45,911 nucleotides of DNA from a virus. The DNA is taken from the IMG/VR virus record IMGVR_UViG_3300031753_000103, positions 1 to 45,911 of that record; one strand, 5' to 3'. The position numbers and the translations under genes are program-made. The notes under the pieces are model-generated. The model had not been told where the DNA came from and ran no database searches. It saw only the letters and a list, made by a program, of their open reading frames with translations. This document shows positions 24,049 through 29,921 of this stretch, in pieces; position 1 is the stretch's first letter, and every line of letters begins with the position of its first letter.

Positions 24049-24597
24049 ATGGCATACGGAAGGTGTCACGCGCACAATCGCCGAGGTGAATTGTGCCATT
24101 ACGCCGCTGTGCCTGGCAAGCCGGTTTGCCGATTCCACGGCGCAAACGCTGGGCGTCGTACCTCTCCGACTCCTGCCGAAGTTAGGCGGTTACGAGCTGG
24201 TCTGGCTGCGAAGCAGGCTCAATTCAAAGCGTTAGGATTGAAGTGGTATGGTGGTCCGGGCAGTCGCCGGCAGCTATGGGGTAAAGCGATGGACGCGATA
24301 AAGGCCGAGCGTGCTGAGTTGGTTCCGGTGGTAGAGGCTGGTGGTCAGGCTGGGAAGCTGGCGAAGTCCACCGATCTGGCTTTGGAGCACATCGAGCGTT
24401 TTTTCGAACATGCGAAGACGTACGATCTTGACGACCCGAAGCTGGCGAGATTGGCGAATGATGCGGCGTTGGGGGTACTGGCTCGGTCGATCCGGGTTCA
24501 GGAAGGGGAGTTTCGGGCTCGGCAGACGGATGCGTTGGCGGCGCTGTTTGCGGAGATCGCTGCGGCTCGGCTGAAGCTCGACGAACCTAAAACCTAG
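24049..24597 (+). CDS. Cys/His zinc-motif protein, possible terminase-associated factor, 182 aa
   Basis: The N-terminus carries RCHAHNRRGELCHYAAVPGK then PVCRFHGANAG, a CxxH...C...CxxH pattern like the short zinc modules (C-x2-K..C...C-x2-HGG) frequent in phage proteins near terminase genes. The rest is helical (EVRRLRAGLAAKQAQFKALG, LALEHIERFFEHAKTYDLDD). It is transcribed away from the terminase operon and ends before a strong hairpin. No small terminase subunit was identified elsewhere, so this is a candidate by context. The start is set at the ATG just before the Cys/His module. Confidence 0.5.
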   Translation: MAYGRCHAHNRRGELCHYAAVPGKPVCRFHGANAGRRTSPTPAEVRRLRAGLAAKQAQFKALGLKWYGGPGSRRQLWGKAMDAIKAERAELVPVVEAGGQAGKLAKSTDLALEHIERFFEHAKTYDLDDPKLARLANDAALGVLARSIRVQEGEFRARQTDALAALFAEIAAARLKLDEPKT

Positions 24598-24601
24598 GGG
24601 C

Positions 24602-24776
24602 GTCACATGCTGTCACATGCCCAAGTGACGTTTTATGTACACATATACCCCCCCTATAGGGGGGAGTATATGTGACAGGCGTCACATTGATTTAGTGTGA
24701 CGGGGATGTGACGGCATGTGACAGCCACACAAAATCGCTCCAAACGCCAATGATTCCAGCGCTTTGAAGTGTCACA
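24602..24776. repeat. TGTGAC repeat cluster (iteron-like)
   Basis: Eight TGTGAC/GTCACA hexamers lie at 24602, 24612, 24671, 24681, 24696, 24707, 24717 and 24771, plus AGTGAC at 24624. Two runs (24602/24612 and 24696/24707/24717) have 10-11 bp spacing, about one helical turn, so a protein could bind them on one face. The cluster overlaps the 3' end of the helicase gene, and the coding sequence there reads Ser-His and Val-Thr steps. Candidate replication-initiator or regulator binding region. Confidence 0.6.
24641..24673. terminator. Strong hairpin between convergent genes
   Basis: ACATATAC plus six C pairs with six G plus GTATATGT around a TATA loop, with one bulged A (24665). This gives 14 bp. 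It lies between the ends of the plus-strand zinc protein gene and the minus-strand helicase gene, so a bidirectional terminator is plausible, although no U-run follows on either strand. It is flanked by TGTGAC repeats and could instead belong to an origin. Confidence 0.55.
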
Positions 24777-25786
24777 CGGATGCGCCGGAATTGCTCGCGG
24801 GGGTTGCCGTCCGGACTGATGATCGAAGCGCCCAAAAGATACCCCCGCCACTGGTCCAATGTGACGCCTTTTCGGCCAACTGGGATGTGCTCCGAGCGGG
24901 GGAGGTCGGCCGCCTTGTCGGCGAGGCAATTTTCAAGCTGCTGCAAGCCGAGCTTCGCCGCGCCGGTGGGTTGCTTCGGGGGCTTTGCTGCGGTTCGGTC
25001 GGGGGCGCATGCCTCGACCACGCAGGAGGCGACCGCGTCGCCGTCGTCGTCTTCGCCAAGCTCGACCCGCCGCAGCGTGAACGCGAAATTTCCCTCGGTC
25101 GCATAGTCGCGCTGCTTCGTGACGGCGACTCCGATCATCTGCGAACCCGCTTCACGGCTAACCTCGATCTCGGTATCGGTCGCGGCTCGGAGCAGGCTAT
25201 GCCCGCGGGCGCCACGGCTGAGGTCTTTGCCGGTGTGGTGGACGAGCAAGATTGATGCGCCGGTTTCCGTTTTCAAATGGTCAATATTGCGCACTAATGC
25301 GCCCATGTCGTCGGGCTGGTTTTCGTTGCCTCCCGCCATGACGCGCGACAGTGTGTCGATGATGATGAGGCCGACCGGGAGGCCGATGTCGGCATGCAGG
25401 ATCGTGCTGACAAGCTTTGCCGTGTCCGATTGCGGGGAGCACAGATCGACCGGCGATACGATCGCCGCGAAGGGGATGCGCTCGGCGTTCCATTGCAAGG
25501 CGTTCTCTAGCTTCGCGGCGGCGACGCGGTTCTCGATGCCGCGCCCGGCTTCGGCCGCGATGTAGACCACGCCGACCTGGCGCACGCGATGCTCGAAGAA
25601 CTCTGCGGCGCCGGCGACGGAGAGGGCGAGATGCAGCGCGAGGAAGGTTTTGCCGCTGCCGCTCTCGCCATAGAGCACCGCCATCGAGCCGCTGCCGAGG
25701 AGATGCTTGATTATGTATCCATCTTGCAGACGCGGCTTTATTGCGGAGAATTGCAATAGCGGGAATGGATCGTGGCCGTTCCTCAT
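24692..25786 (-). CDS. RepA-like AAA (RecA-fold) replicative helicase, 364 aa
   Basis: AAA_25/RepA-type hexameric helicase. Walker A is GESGSGKT (residues 40-47), Walker B LIIIDT (140-145), and LLVHHTGKD (180-188) is the sensor segment with His-His typical of the family. The C-terminal 100 residues (PPKQPTGAAKLGLQQLENCL, GKGVTLDQWRGYLLGA-like region) look like a winged-helix addition. It should unwind DNA at the fork. Its ATG overlaps the stop of the primase-fragment gene (ATGA). The phage has no polymerase, so host polymerase would be recruited. Confidence 0.85.
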   Translation of the reverse strand: MRNGHDPFPLLQFSAIKPRLQDGYIIKHLLGSGSMAVLYGESGSGKTFLALHLALSVAGAAEFFEHRVRQVGVVYIAAEAGRGIENRVAAAKLENALQWNAERIPFAAIVSPVDLCSPQSDTAKLVSTILHADIGLPVGLIIIDTLSRVMAGGNENQPDDMGALVRNIDHLKTETGASILLVHHTGKDLSRGARGHSLLRAATDTEIEVSREAGSQMIGVAVTKQRDYATEGNFAFTLRRVELGEDDDGDAVASCVVEACAPDRTAAKPPKQPTGAAKLGLQQLENCLADKAADLPRSEHIPVGRKGVTLDQWRGYLLGASIISPDGNPREQFRRIRVTLQSAGIIGVWSDFVWLSHAVTSPSH

Positions 25787-26145
25787 TGGATCAGCCAATC
25801 CGGCGCGACGCAATCGGGGTTGCGGTCGCGGTAGGCTCGTAAGATTCGCTGTCGCCGCTCGGCCGCCTGCCGTTGGCGCTTCAACTCCGGATCGGGGCGC
25901 GCGGCCTCTTCACCGAGGAGGCGCTTTGCCTCTTTGAAATCGACCTTGCGCGTTCGCTGTATCCAATCGACAGCATCGCCGCCGGCGTGGCATCCGAAAC
26001 AATGGAAGCGCCATTTGCCGCGGTATTGCTCGATCTTGAACGAGCCGGTCTTGTCCGGCGCATGGAACGGGCAGGGTGCCCACCAAGCCTTGCCACGCCG
26101 CTTGAGCGGGACCGAGGCGGCAACAATGTCAAACAGGGTTGGCAA
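25783..26145 (-). CDS. CHC2 zinc-finger primase-type protein, 120 aa
   Basis: The zinc-binding domain of DnaG-type primases is intact: CPFH (Cys25, His28) and CFGCHAGGD (Cys49, Cys52). It is followed by the usual helix (FKEAKRLLGEE) and a basic tail. The TOPRIM catalytic domain is absent, so it is either a template-recognition subunit or an accessory to the RepA-like helicase. The start is TTG at 26143-26145, with AGGGGGAG 8-9 bases upstream. The in-frame sequence above it runs through the hairpin region and does not look coding. Confidence 0.75.
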   Translation of the reverse strand: MPTLFDIVAASVPLKRRGKAWWAPCPFHAPDKTGSFKIEQYRGKWRFHCFGCHAGGDAVDWIQRTRKVDFKEAKRLLGEEAARPDPELKRQRQAAERRQRILRAYRDRNPDCVAPDWLIQ

Positions 26146-26169
26146 AACGTGCGTCTCCCCCTCCCCTGA

Positions 26170-26256
26170 GAGAGAGCGGGACCGAGCCCGAGAGCCGGGG
26201 GAACAGCGCAGGCGGGCGGAACTCGGGTAGCTACTCCCGAGCTGGCCCGCTCTCTC
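26170..26256. promoter_or_regulatory. Inverted repeats in the leader of the primase/helicase operon
   Basis: An 11-bp outer pair (GAGAGAGCGGG at 26170-26180 and CCCGCTCTCTC at 26246-26256) encloses an inner hairpin, CTCGGGTAGCTACTCCCGAG (26222-26241). Both lie between the leftward promoter and the TTG start of the primase fragment, so they would form in that mRNA leader. They may control translation, or mark an origin. Confidence 0.6.
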
Positions 26257-26264
26257 AACGCGAC

Positions 26265-26292
26265 ACTGTACCGCACTGGCGGCGCGGCGCAA
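26265..26292 (-). promoter_or_regulatory. Leftward sigma70-like promoter for primase/helicase
   Basis: On the minus strand, TTGCGC (26287-26292), 16 bases, then TACAGT (26265-26270). It faces the primase-fragment gene about 120 bases downstream and is back-to-back with the rightward promoter at 26409. Confidence 0.5.
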
Positions 26293-26293
26293 C

Positions 26294-26340
26294 GGCAAAA
26301 GCGGCGGGGGCAAAAAGCGGATTGAAGGGCAAAAACCCGG
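26294..26340. repeat. Three A-tract direct repeats
   Basis: GGCAAAAGCGG (26294-26304), GGCAAAAAGCGG (26309-26320) and GGCAAAAACCCGG (26328-26340) follow one another in the same orientation in the non-coding space between the divergent promoters. Iteron-like, and an A-tract target would suit a GapR-type protein encoded nearby. Confidence 0.55.
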
Positions 26341-26349
26341 TTTTTGCCC
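26327..26349. promoter_or_regulatory. 23-bp perfect palindrome
   Basis: GGGCAAAAACC and GGTTTTTGCCC flank a single central C (26338), giving an 11-bp stem with no loop as DNA. As RNA it would be a hairpin without a following U-run. Its place between divergent promoters favours a protein-binding site or origin element over a terminator. Confidence 0.65.
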
Positions 26350-26364
26350 ATTTAACCTTTCGCG

Positions 26365-26384
26365 CCCTTATGTCTCCATAGAGG
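26365..26384. promoter_or_regulatory. Dyad S0 of the CYTYTA-N8-TARAGG family
   Basis: CCCTTA-TGTCTCCA-TAGAGG. It lies 25 bases before the -35 box of the rightward promoter at 26409, and is the only copy placed upstream of a recognisable sigma70 promoter. Confidence 0.55.
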
Positions 26385-26408
26385 CGTGGTGCGAGCGCGA
26401 TTTTTCTG

Positions 26409-26437
26409 TTGACGTGTGAGAACGCGCGGCCTATAGT
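26409..26437 (+). promoter_or_regulatory. Rightward sigma70-type promoter
   Basis: TTGACG (26409-26414), a 17-base spacer and TATAGT (26432-26437). It drives the 46-aa gene and the GapR-like gene, and uses host RNA polymerase consensus, consistent with immediate-early expression. Confidence 0.7.
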
Positions 26438-26475
26438 CTCACGCTCGCTCTATCGCCAAGGCGCTCGTTTCTGAG

Positions 26476-26616
26476 ATGCAGGCCGCGTGTGGGTTGTACC
26501 ACGTCGGCCTCATTGGTCACATCGCTTCGGCACTTCAGCGCGCCTACGCTCAGGGCTATTCCGACGCAGCGGGATTGCCAGCCTCGCCGCGCTACGATAC
26601 CGACAGTGATCGTTAG
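26476..26616 (+). CDS. 46-aa protein of unknown function
   Basis: MQAACGLYHVGLIGHIASAL is followed by QRAYAQGYSDAAGLPASPRY, helical with conserved-looking Gly and His. It is the first gene after the rightward promoter, with AAGG 14 bases before the ATG. In-frame codons upstream also look coding (SIAKALVSE) but offer no start. Function unknown. Confidence 0.55.
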   Translation: MQAACGLYHVGLIGHIASALQRAYAQGYSDAAGLPASPRYDTDSDR

Positions 26617-26627
26617 GGAGAACGCGC

Positions 26628-26918
26628 ATGGCTGACGTTGGTGGCATCGCGGGTGACAGGCTCCGCAGCTTCGTCGAGCGCATCGAGCGGCTTGAGGAGG
26701 AAAAGCGCGGGATTGGCGTCGACATCAAAGAGGTATACGCCGAGGCGAAGAGCAGTGGCTTCGATACGAAGGTCATGCGGCTGCTCATCAAAGAGCGCCG
26801 CATGGACAAGGACGATCTGGACGAGCAGGAAACGCTGCTCGACATCTACCGCCGCGCCTTGGGCCAACTGGCGACTACGCCGCTCGGCGAGGCCGCGCTG
26901 GCGAGGGCGGCCGGGTGA
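26628..26918 (+). CDS. GapR-like nucleoid protein (DUF2312), 96 aa
   Basis: The DUF2312 signature is clear: GDRLRSFVERIERLEEEKRG, DIKEVYAEAKSSGFDTKVMR, then a third helix with QETLLDIYRRALG. In Caulobacter, GapR tetramers encircle overtwisted DNA ahead of moving polymerases and stimulate topoisomerases. A phage copy could bind A-rich or overtwisted phage DNA during replication or transcription. The gene is rightward, shortly after the promoter, beside the putative origin. The family is mostly confined to Alphaproteobacteria and their phages, so this is the best host clue here. Confidence 0.88.
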   Translation: MADVGGIAGDRLRSFVERIERLEEEKRGIGVDIKEVYAEAKSSGFDTKVMRLLIKERRMDKDDLDEQETLLDIYRRALGQLATTPLGEAALARAAG

Positions 26919-26940
26919 AGGGAGGCATCCCACTCATACT

Positions 26941-27141
26941 ATGGCTGACACAACGATCTGGCGTGAGGGCGCGACGGCCGAGGAGGCGGCGGCGGTGGAC
27001 GCGCTCGACTGCGACATCGCCAACCTGCGCGCGTTGCTGGCTGCCTACTCGACGCAGCGGCAGCTTATCGCGAACCGGGCTTGCCAGCGGGCGCGGTACT
27101 GGCGGGGAAAAAAGTCTACTGCCGGCGAAAATACCTGTTGA
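26941..27141 (+). CDS. 66-aa helical protein
   Basis: MADTTIWREGATAEEAAAVD leads into two helices (ALDCDIANLRALLAAYSTQR and LIANRACQRARYWRGKK). GGGAGG lies 20-odd bases upstream rather than in the ideal place. The gene ends over the next promoter's -35 box. Unknown function. Confidence 0.55.
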   Translation: MADTTIWREGATAEEAAAVDALDCDIANLRALLAAYSTQRQLIANRACQRARYWRGKKSTAGENTC

Positions 27142-27166
27142 CAACCGCGTGAGGCGGCGCTAGGCT
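27138..27166 (+). promoter_or_regulatory. Second rightward promoter
   Basis: TTGACA (27138-27143, perfect), a 17-base spacer and TAGGCT (27161-27166, weak). It lies upstream of the 43-aa gene, which has a strong AGGAGG. Confidence 0.5.
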
Positions 27167-27190
27167 CGCAGCGTCAAAACAGGAGGTTAA

Positions 27191-27322
27191 ATCGCGTTTT
27201 CAACATGGCGATGCGACCGCACCGAAGCCGCAAAATACGGGACCAAACGCGCGGCGACTACGGTTGTTCGCGCTCTCAAGGCCGCCTATCCGGGCCGCCA
27301 ATACAGCGTCGAAGCAGCGTAG
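27191..27322 (+). CDS. 43-aa basic protein with apparent ATC start
   Basis: AGGAGG (27181-27186) is followed, four bases later, by ATC opening a natural-looking frame: AFSTWRCDRTEAAKYGTKRA, then TTVVRALKAAYPGRQYSVEA and a stop. A TAA immediately before the ATC closes the frame upstream, so no other start exists. The ATG-initiated frame 14 bases further (27205) gives an unlikely Arg/Ser-rich product. Either a rare AUC start is used or an ATG was lost by mutation or error. Confidence 0.5.
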   Translation: MAFSTWRCDRTEAAKYGTKRAATTVVRALKAAYPGRQYSVEAA

Positions 27323-27342
27323 CTTTTAATCGCTCACAGAAG
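27323..27342. promoter_or_regulatory. Dyad S1
   Basis: CTTTTA-ATCGCTCA-CAGAAG. It begins one base after the TAG of the 43-aa gene and ends 8 bases before the ATG at 27351. Two positions are weaker than consensus. Confidence 0.5.
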
Positions 27343-27350
27343 CCAACTTT

Positions 27351-27659
27351 ATGAAGAAAGATCAGGACATGGAAAACGAACGGGCCGTTCTCGTCACGAC
27401 CGCGCATCGCGGCGTGTTCTTCGGCTACCTCAACGGAAGCTACAAGCCGGGCGATGCGGTGATCCACATGCGGGCTGCGCGCAATGTGGTCTATTGGCCG
27501 ACCGGCAACAGGGGCTTCCTCGGCCTTGCGGCAATGGGGCCAAAGGACGGCGCCCGAATTGGGCCACCGGCAAACATCGAACTGCGCGACATCACGTGCG
27601 TTGCCGAATGCACCGCTGATGCGGTCACCGGTTTTGAGCGTGCGCCATGGAGCCGGTAA
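27351..27659 (+). CDS. DUF6948-like phage protein, 102 aa
   Basis: ENERAVLVTTAHRGVFFGYL, then VYWPTGNRGFLGLAAMGPKD and ARIGPPANIELRDITCVAEC, ending FERAPWSR, follow the layout of a small conserved phage family (DUF6948, from memory). It is predicted to be a beta-rich single domain. The role is not known to me. An internal ATG (27369) with AGGA is an alternative start. The end overlaps the next gene by 13 bases. Confidence 0.6.
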   Translation: MKKDQDMENERAVLVTTAHRGVFFGYLNGSYKPGDAVIHMRAARNVVYWPTGNRGFLGLAAMGPKDGARIGPPANIELRDITCVAECTADAVTGFERAPWSR

Positions 27660-28348
27660 TCCTGCAAGGCGACGCGCGTAGCGCGTTCGACGGGTACGGG
27701 TACGGGTCCGGGGACGGGTACGGGTCCGGGTACGGGTCCGGGGACGGGTACGGGTCCGGGTCCGGGTACGGGTACGGGTACGGGTCCGGGTACGGGGACG
27801 GGTACGGGTCCGGGTCCGGGTCCGGGTACGGGGACGGGTCCGGGGACGGGTACGGGTACGGGTCCGGGTACGGGGACGGGTACGGGTCCGGGTCCGGGTC
27901 CGGGTACGGGGACGGGTCCGGGGACGGGTACGGGTCCGGGTCCGGGTACGGGGACGGGTACGGGTCCGGGTCCGGGTCCGGGTACGGGCTGTATTGGTTG
28001 GCCTGCCTGCCCTCACTCACGGAAGACTGGTCGCCGCAGCAACTCGGGCGGTTGTTGGAGTTGCAGACGTTGGGGGCCACGATCGCCTATTGGTGTTCGG
28101 ACAGCCAAGGGCGGCCTTGCAACGGGGGCCGAGGCAATCCAGTGGCTCCGGGACATATCGACACCGAACGCGGCCCACTGGCCCTGTGCGAGCGAGGGAC
28201 GCTGCACGCCACACAGATCCCGCCGAAATGGAAAGGCGACCGCCTTTGGGTTGTCGCGCTGATCGGCGATGTGGTCGGCGACGCGGAGAAGTTGGGTGGC
28301 CTGATTCGCGAAGCGATCGGCGAGGTCAAGCGCCTAGCCTCTATCTGA
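27647..28348 (+). CDS. Gly-X dipeptide repeat protein with DUF7666-like domain, 233 aa
   Basis: After MEPVILQGDARSAF come 50 consecutive dipeptides of Tyr-Gly, Ser-Gly or Asp-Gly (residues 15-114). The C-terminal domain (LYWLACLPSLTEDWSPQQL, GRPCNGGRGNPVAPGHIDTE, RGTLHATQIPPKWKGDRLWV, VALIGDVVGD) resembles DUF7666, a domain of unknown role found with similar Gly-rich runs in other phages. The tract would be flexible, perhaps phase-separating or self-associating. No catalytic site is evident. It overlaps the upstream gene and is followed by dyad S2. Confidence 0.65.
   Translation: MEPVILQGDARSAFDGYGYGSGDGYGSGYGSGDGYGSGSGYGYGYGSGYGDGYGSGSGSGYGDGSGDGYGYGSGYGDGYGSGSGSGYGDGSGDGYGSGSGYGDGYGSGSGSGYGLYWLACLPSLTEDWSPQQLGRLLELQTLGATIAYWCSDSQGRPCNGGRGNPVAPGHIDTERGPLALCERGTLHATQIPPKWKGDRLWVVALIGDVVGDAEKLGGLIREAIGEVKRLASI
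27689..27988. repeat. Hexanucleotide tract encoding 50 X-Gly dipeptides
   Basis: Uninterrupted units of TAC, TCC or GAC followed by GGG. Longer internal duplications are visible (a block encoding GYGDGYGSGSGSGYGDGSGD occurs twice, with a related partial third). Six-base units keep the frame, so copy-number change alters only length. Confidence 0.9.
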
Positions 28349-28357
28349 CAGTAACGC
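28338..28357. promoter_or_regulatory. Dyad S2
   Basis: CCTCTA-TCTGACAG-TAACGC. The left arm is inside the last codons of the Gly-repeat gene. It ends 17 bases before the ATG at 28375, with a separate AAAGG in between. Confidence 0.55.
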
Positions 28358-28374
28358 ACAGAAAGGTTAACGCG

Positions 28375-28821
28375 ATGGGCACAGATATTCATTTGCTGGT
28401 GGAGCGTCGTGTACGGCGCGACGGCTTGCCCGATCAGTGGGTCCCCGTGCTCATCATGCTTCATGGCTTCTCAACGGCTGCCCGAGAAAAGCCGCCGAAG
28501 CAAAACTATGCGTGGCCCGCGTGCGTCGAGCGCAACTACGAGCGTTTCGCTGCACTTGCCAGCGTTCGCGGCGATGGTCCTGCGGCGCGAGGGCTGCCCG
28601 CAGACGCTAGCGATACCGCGCGCCTGCTGTTTGAACTCGGAGGAGGTCACACGCCGTCATGGCTGCCGCTCCCTGAAGCGGCTCAGACGTTTCTCAAAAC
28701 CGAGCAATGGCCGCTCCGCGACGTAGACCGTTCGTACCCGGAATCGTACTACTTCAACATCGAGCCGGAAACGGATGGCGCTGCTGTCGAGCATCGGGTC
28801 GTTTTTTGGTTCGATAGCTAA
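28375..28821 (+). CDS. Conserved phage protein, 148 aa
   Basis: MGTDIHLLVERRVRRDGLPD is followed by NYERFAALASVRGD, ARGLPADAS, GGGHTPSWLPLPEA and a C-terminal half with ESYYFNIEPETDG. The order of these segments (an MGTDIH start, RNYxLFxxLAxVR, RGLPxDxS, HxxSWLxLxE) recurs in a widespread phage and bacterial family whose biochemical role I do not know. The start is fixed by the AAAGG in the leader after dyad S2. Confidence 0.65.
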   Translation: MGTDIHLLVERRVRRDGLPDQWVPVLIMLHGFSTAAREKPPKQNYAWPACVERNYERFAALASVRGDGPAARGLPADASDTARLLFELGGGHTPSWLPLPEAAQTFLKTEQWPLRDVDRSYPESYYFNIEPETDGAAVEHRVVFWFDS

Positions 28822-28823
28822 TC

Positions 28824-28994
28824 GTGGCGTGGTTGGCGACAATCCTAGAGAATGGTGAACGGCATGTGTTGCCGCTCAACGATCTCCGCGAGCATGACAC
28901 GGAAGGCTTGGATTGCTGGTGCGGGCCGTGGCGGCATGATGGCGTGATCGTTCACAACGCCGCAGACGGTCGCACAAAAGGCGAGCGCAATTGA
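28824..28994 (+). CDS. Small conserved phage protein, GTG start, 56 aa
   Basis: Begins AWLATILENGERHVLPLNDL, continues REHDTEGLDCWCGPWRHDGV and ends IVHNAADGRTKGERN. The CWC motif, the HVLPLNDLREH segment and IVHNxxDGR are recurrent in small phage proteins. The Cys pair may bind metal. The GTG lies three bases after the previous stop. Confidence 0.6.
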   Translation: MAWLATILENGERHVLPLNDLREHDTEGLDCWCGPWRHDGVIVHNAADGRTKGERN

Positions 28995-29014
28995 CCTTTA
29001 ATGCGCTACAGAGG
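28995..29014. promoter_or_regulatory. Dyad S3
   Basis: CCTTTA-ATGCGCTA-CAGAGG. It starts on the base after the TGA of the 56-aa gene and ends 8 bases before the ATG at 29023. Confidence 0.6.
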
Positions 29015-29022
29015 CCAGATAG

Positions 29023-29232
29023 ATGAACGAAAGCCCCGCGCCCTACCGTATCGCCCGACCGCGCATCCGATGGCCGAGCAAGCGCGCCTGCAAAGCGCCG
29101 CCGTGGGACTGCAACCACCTGTCGCTGAGCGAGGTCACGGAATGCCAAGCGTTGCACGTACAGACGCGGCAGCTTCACCCCTACGAGCTGCGCCGCCTCC
29201 GCGAACTCCACGCACGCCGGCCGCCGAGCTGA
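29023..29232 (+). CDS. Basic small protein, 69 aa
   Basis: MNESPAPYRIARPRIRWPSK, then RACKAPPWDCNHLSLSEVTE and an Arg/His-rich end. It is preceded by dyad S3 and ends convergently, overlapping the 3' end of the VRR-NUC gene by about 50 bases. The overlap makes one of the two ends uncertain. Unknown function. Confidence 0.5.
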   Translation: MNESPAPYRIARPRIRWPSKRACKAPPWDCNHLSLSEVTECQALHVQTRQLHPYELRRLRELHARRPPS

Positions 29233-29654
29233 TCGTCGGGCCAGGCGACCGGGCCATCGCCGGCGGTCGCGATCCCGCGCCTGATGCGGTCGAGGCTCGG
29301 CTTCGTCTCCCGCGTCGGGATGCCCCAAAAGGCGAGCGCGGCCTGCACGTCATCGAGAGAGCGGCAGACCACGACAGGACGGCAGCCAGCATTGTTGATC
29401 GCTTCGTGGCAACGCCGTTGGGCTTCTGAGAGCGCTCCCCTCGGCGATTTCAATTCGATCCAAAGCGATCGGCTCTGATGAAGTAGCAACAGGTCGGGCA
29501 CGCCGGCCTTCAACCCCATCCCCTTGAGGATCATCCCGCGCATCTCGCCCCCGCCGCCAGAAGGGATTGCCGTGAACCACGCCGGCGGGCAAAGCGCCCA
29601 AGCAAGGTAGTTGGCGACCTGGCGCTGTAGCGCCTGCTCGGGCTGGTGTCTCAT
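29181..29654 (-). CDS. VRR-NUC domain nuclease, 157 aa
   Basis: Compact PD-(D/E)XK nuclease of the VRR-NUC type, common in phages. IPSGGGGEMRG near residue 30 precedes GVPDLLLL (catalytic Asp) and LWIELKSPRGALSEAQ (Glu and Lys), and a final helix has DVQAALAFWG. Family members process branched or flapped DNA, so a role in recombination or resolution of replication intermediates is likely. The C-terminal Arg-rich end may be extended by overlap with the opposing gene. It lies at the end of the leftward early operon. Confidence 0.85.
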   Translation of the reverse strand: MRHQPEQALQRQVANYLAWALCPPAWFTAIPSGGGGEMRGMILKGMGLKAGVPDLLLLHQSRSLWIELKSPRGALSEAQRRCHEAINNAGCRPVVVCRSLDDVQAALAFWGIPTRETKPSLDRIRRGIATAGDGPVAWPDDQLGGRRAWSSRRRRSS

Positions 29655-29657
29655 GGC

Positions 29658-29921
29658 TTAACAGTTGTGCCCGATGATGCAGAGCGAGCGTGGCGAGAAA
29701 CATCCCGGCGCCGGCCTGCACGCTGTCTCGGCCTCGCGGTCTGCGACGGGCCACCAGCCGCGGCGGATCGCGGCCCGCGCGTCCTCGTAGGTGCGGGCGC
29801 TCTTGGCGCAGATGGCGGGTTGGTCCGGCAGGACAAGCTGATAGTCGCCATCGCCCGTGGAGGCAGCGGCGGCGAACAGCAGCGAGCTGGCGATCACGAG
29901 GTACGAGGGCAGCGCGGTCAT
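29658..29921 (-). CDS. Small exported Cys-containing protein, 87 aa
   Basis: The signal-peptide-like N-terminus MTALPSYLVIASSLLFAAAA is followed by a mature part with several Cys (DQPAICAKSARTYEDARAAI, ETACRPAPGCFSPRSLCIIG) that could form disulfides in the periplasm. The ATG overlaps the stop of the PAPS-reductase-like gene (ATGA). Unknown role. A secreted product of an early operon could act against superinfecting phages. Confidence 0.6.
   Translation of the reverse strand: MTALPSYLVIASSLLFAAAASTGDGDYQLVLPDQPAICAKSARTYEDARAAIRRGWWPVADREAETACRPAPGCFSPRSLCIIGHNC

Noticed and set aside
26327-26349. Classical rho-independent terminator
   Set aside because: The stem is perfect but no U-run follows on either strand, and the site is between divergent promoters.
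27276-28080. Minus-strand Arg-Thr and Pro-Asp/Tyr repeat proteins opposite the Gly-X tract
   Set aside because: They are mirror translations of the hexamer repeat. The plus-strand gene has a conserved C-terminal domain and proper context.
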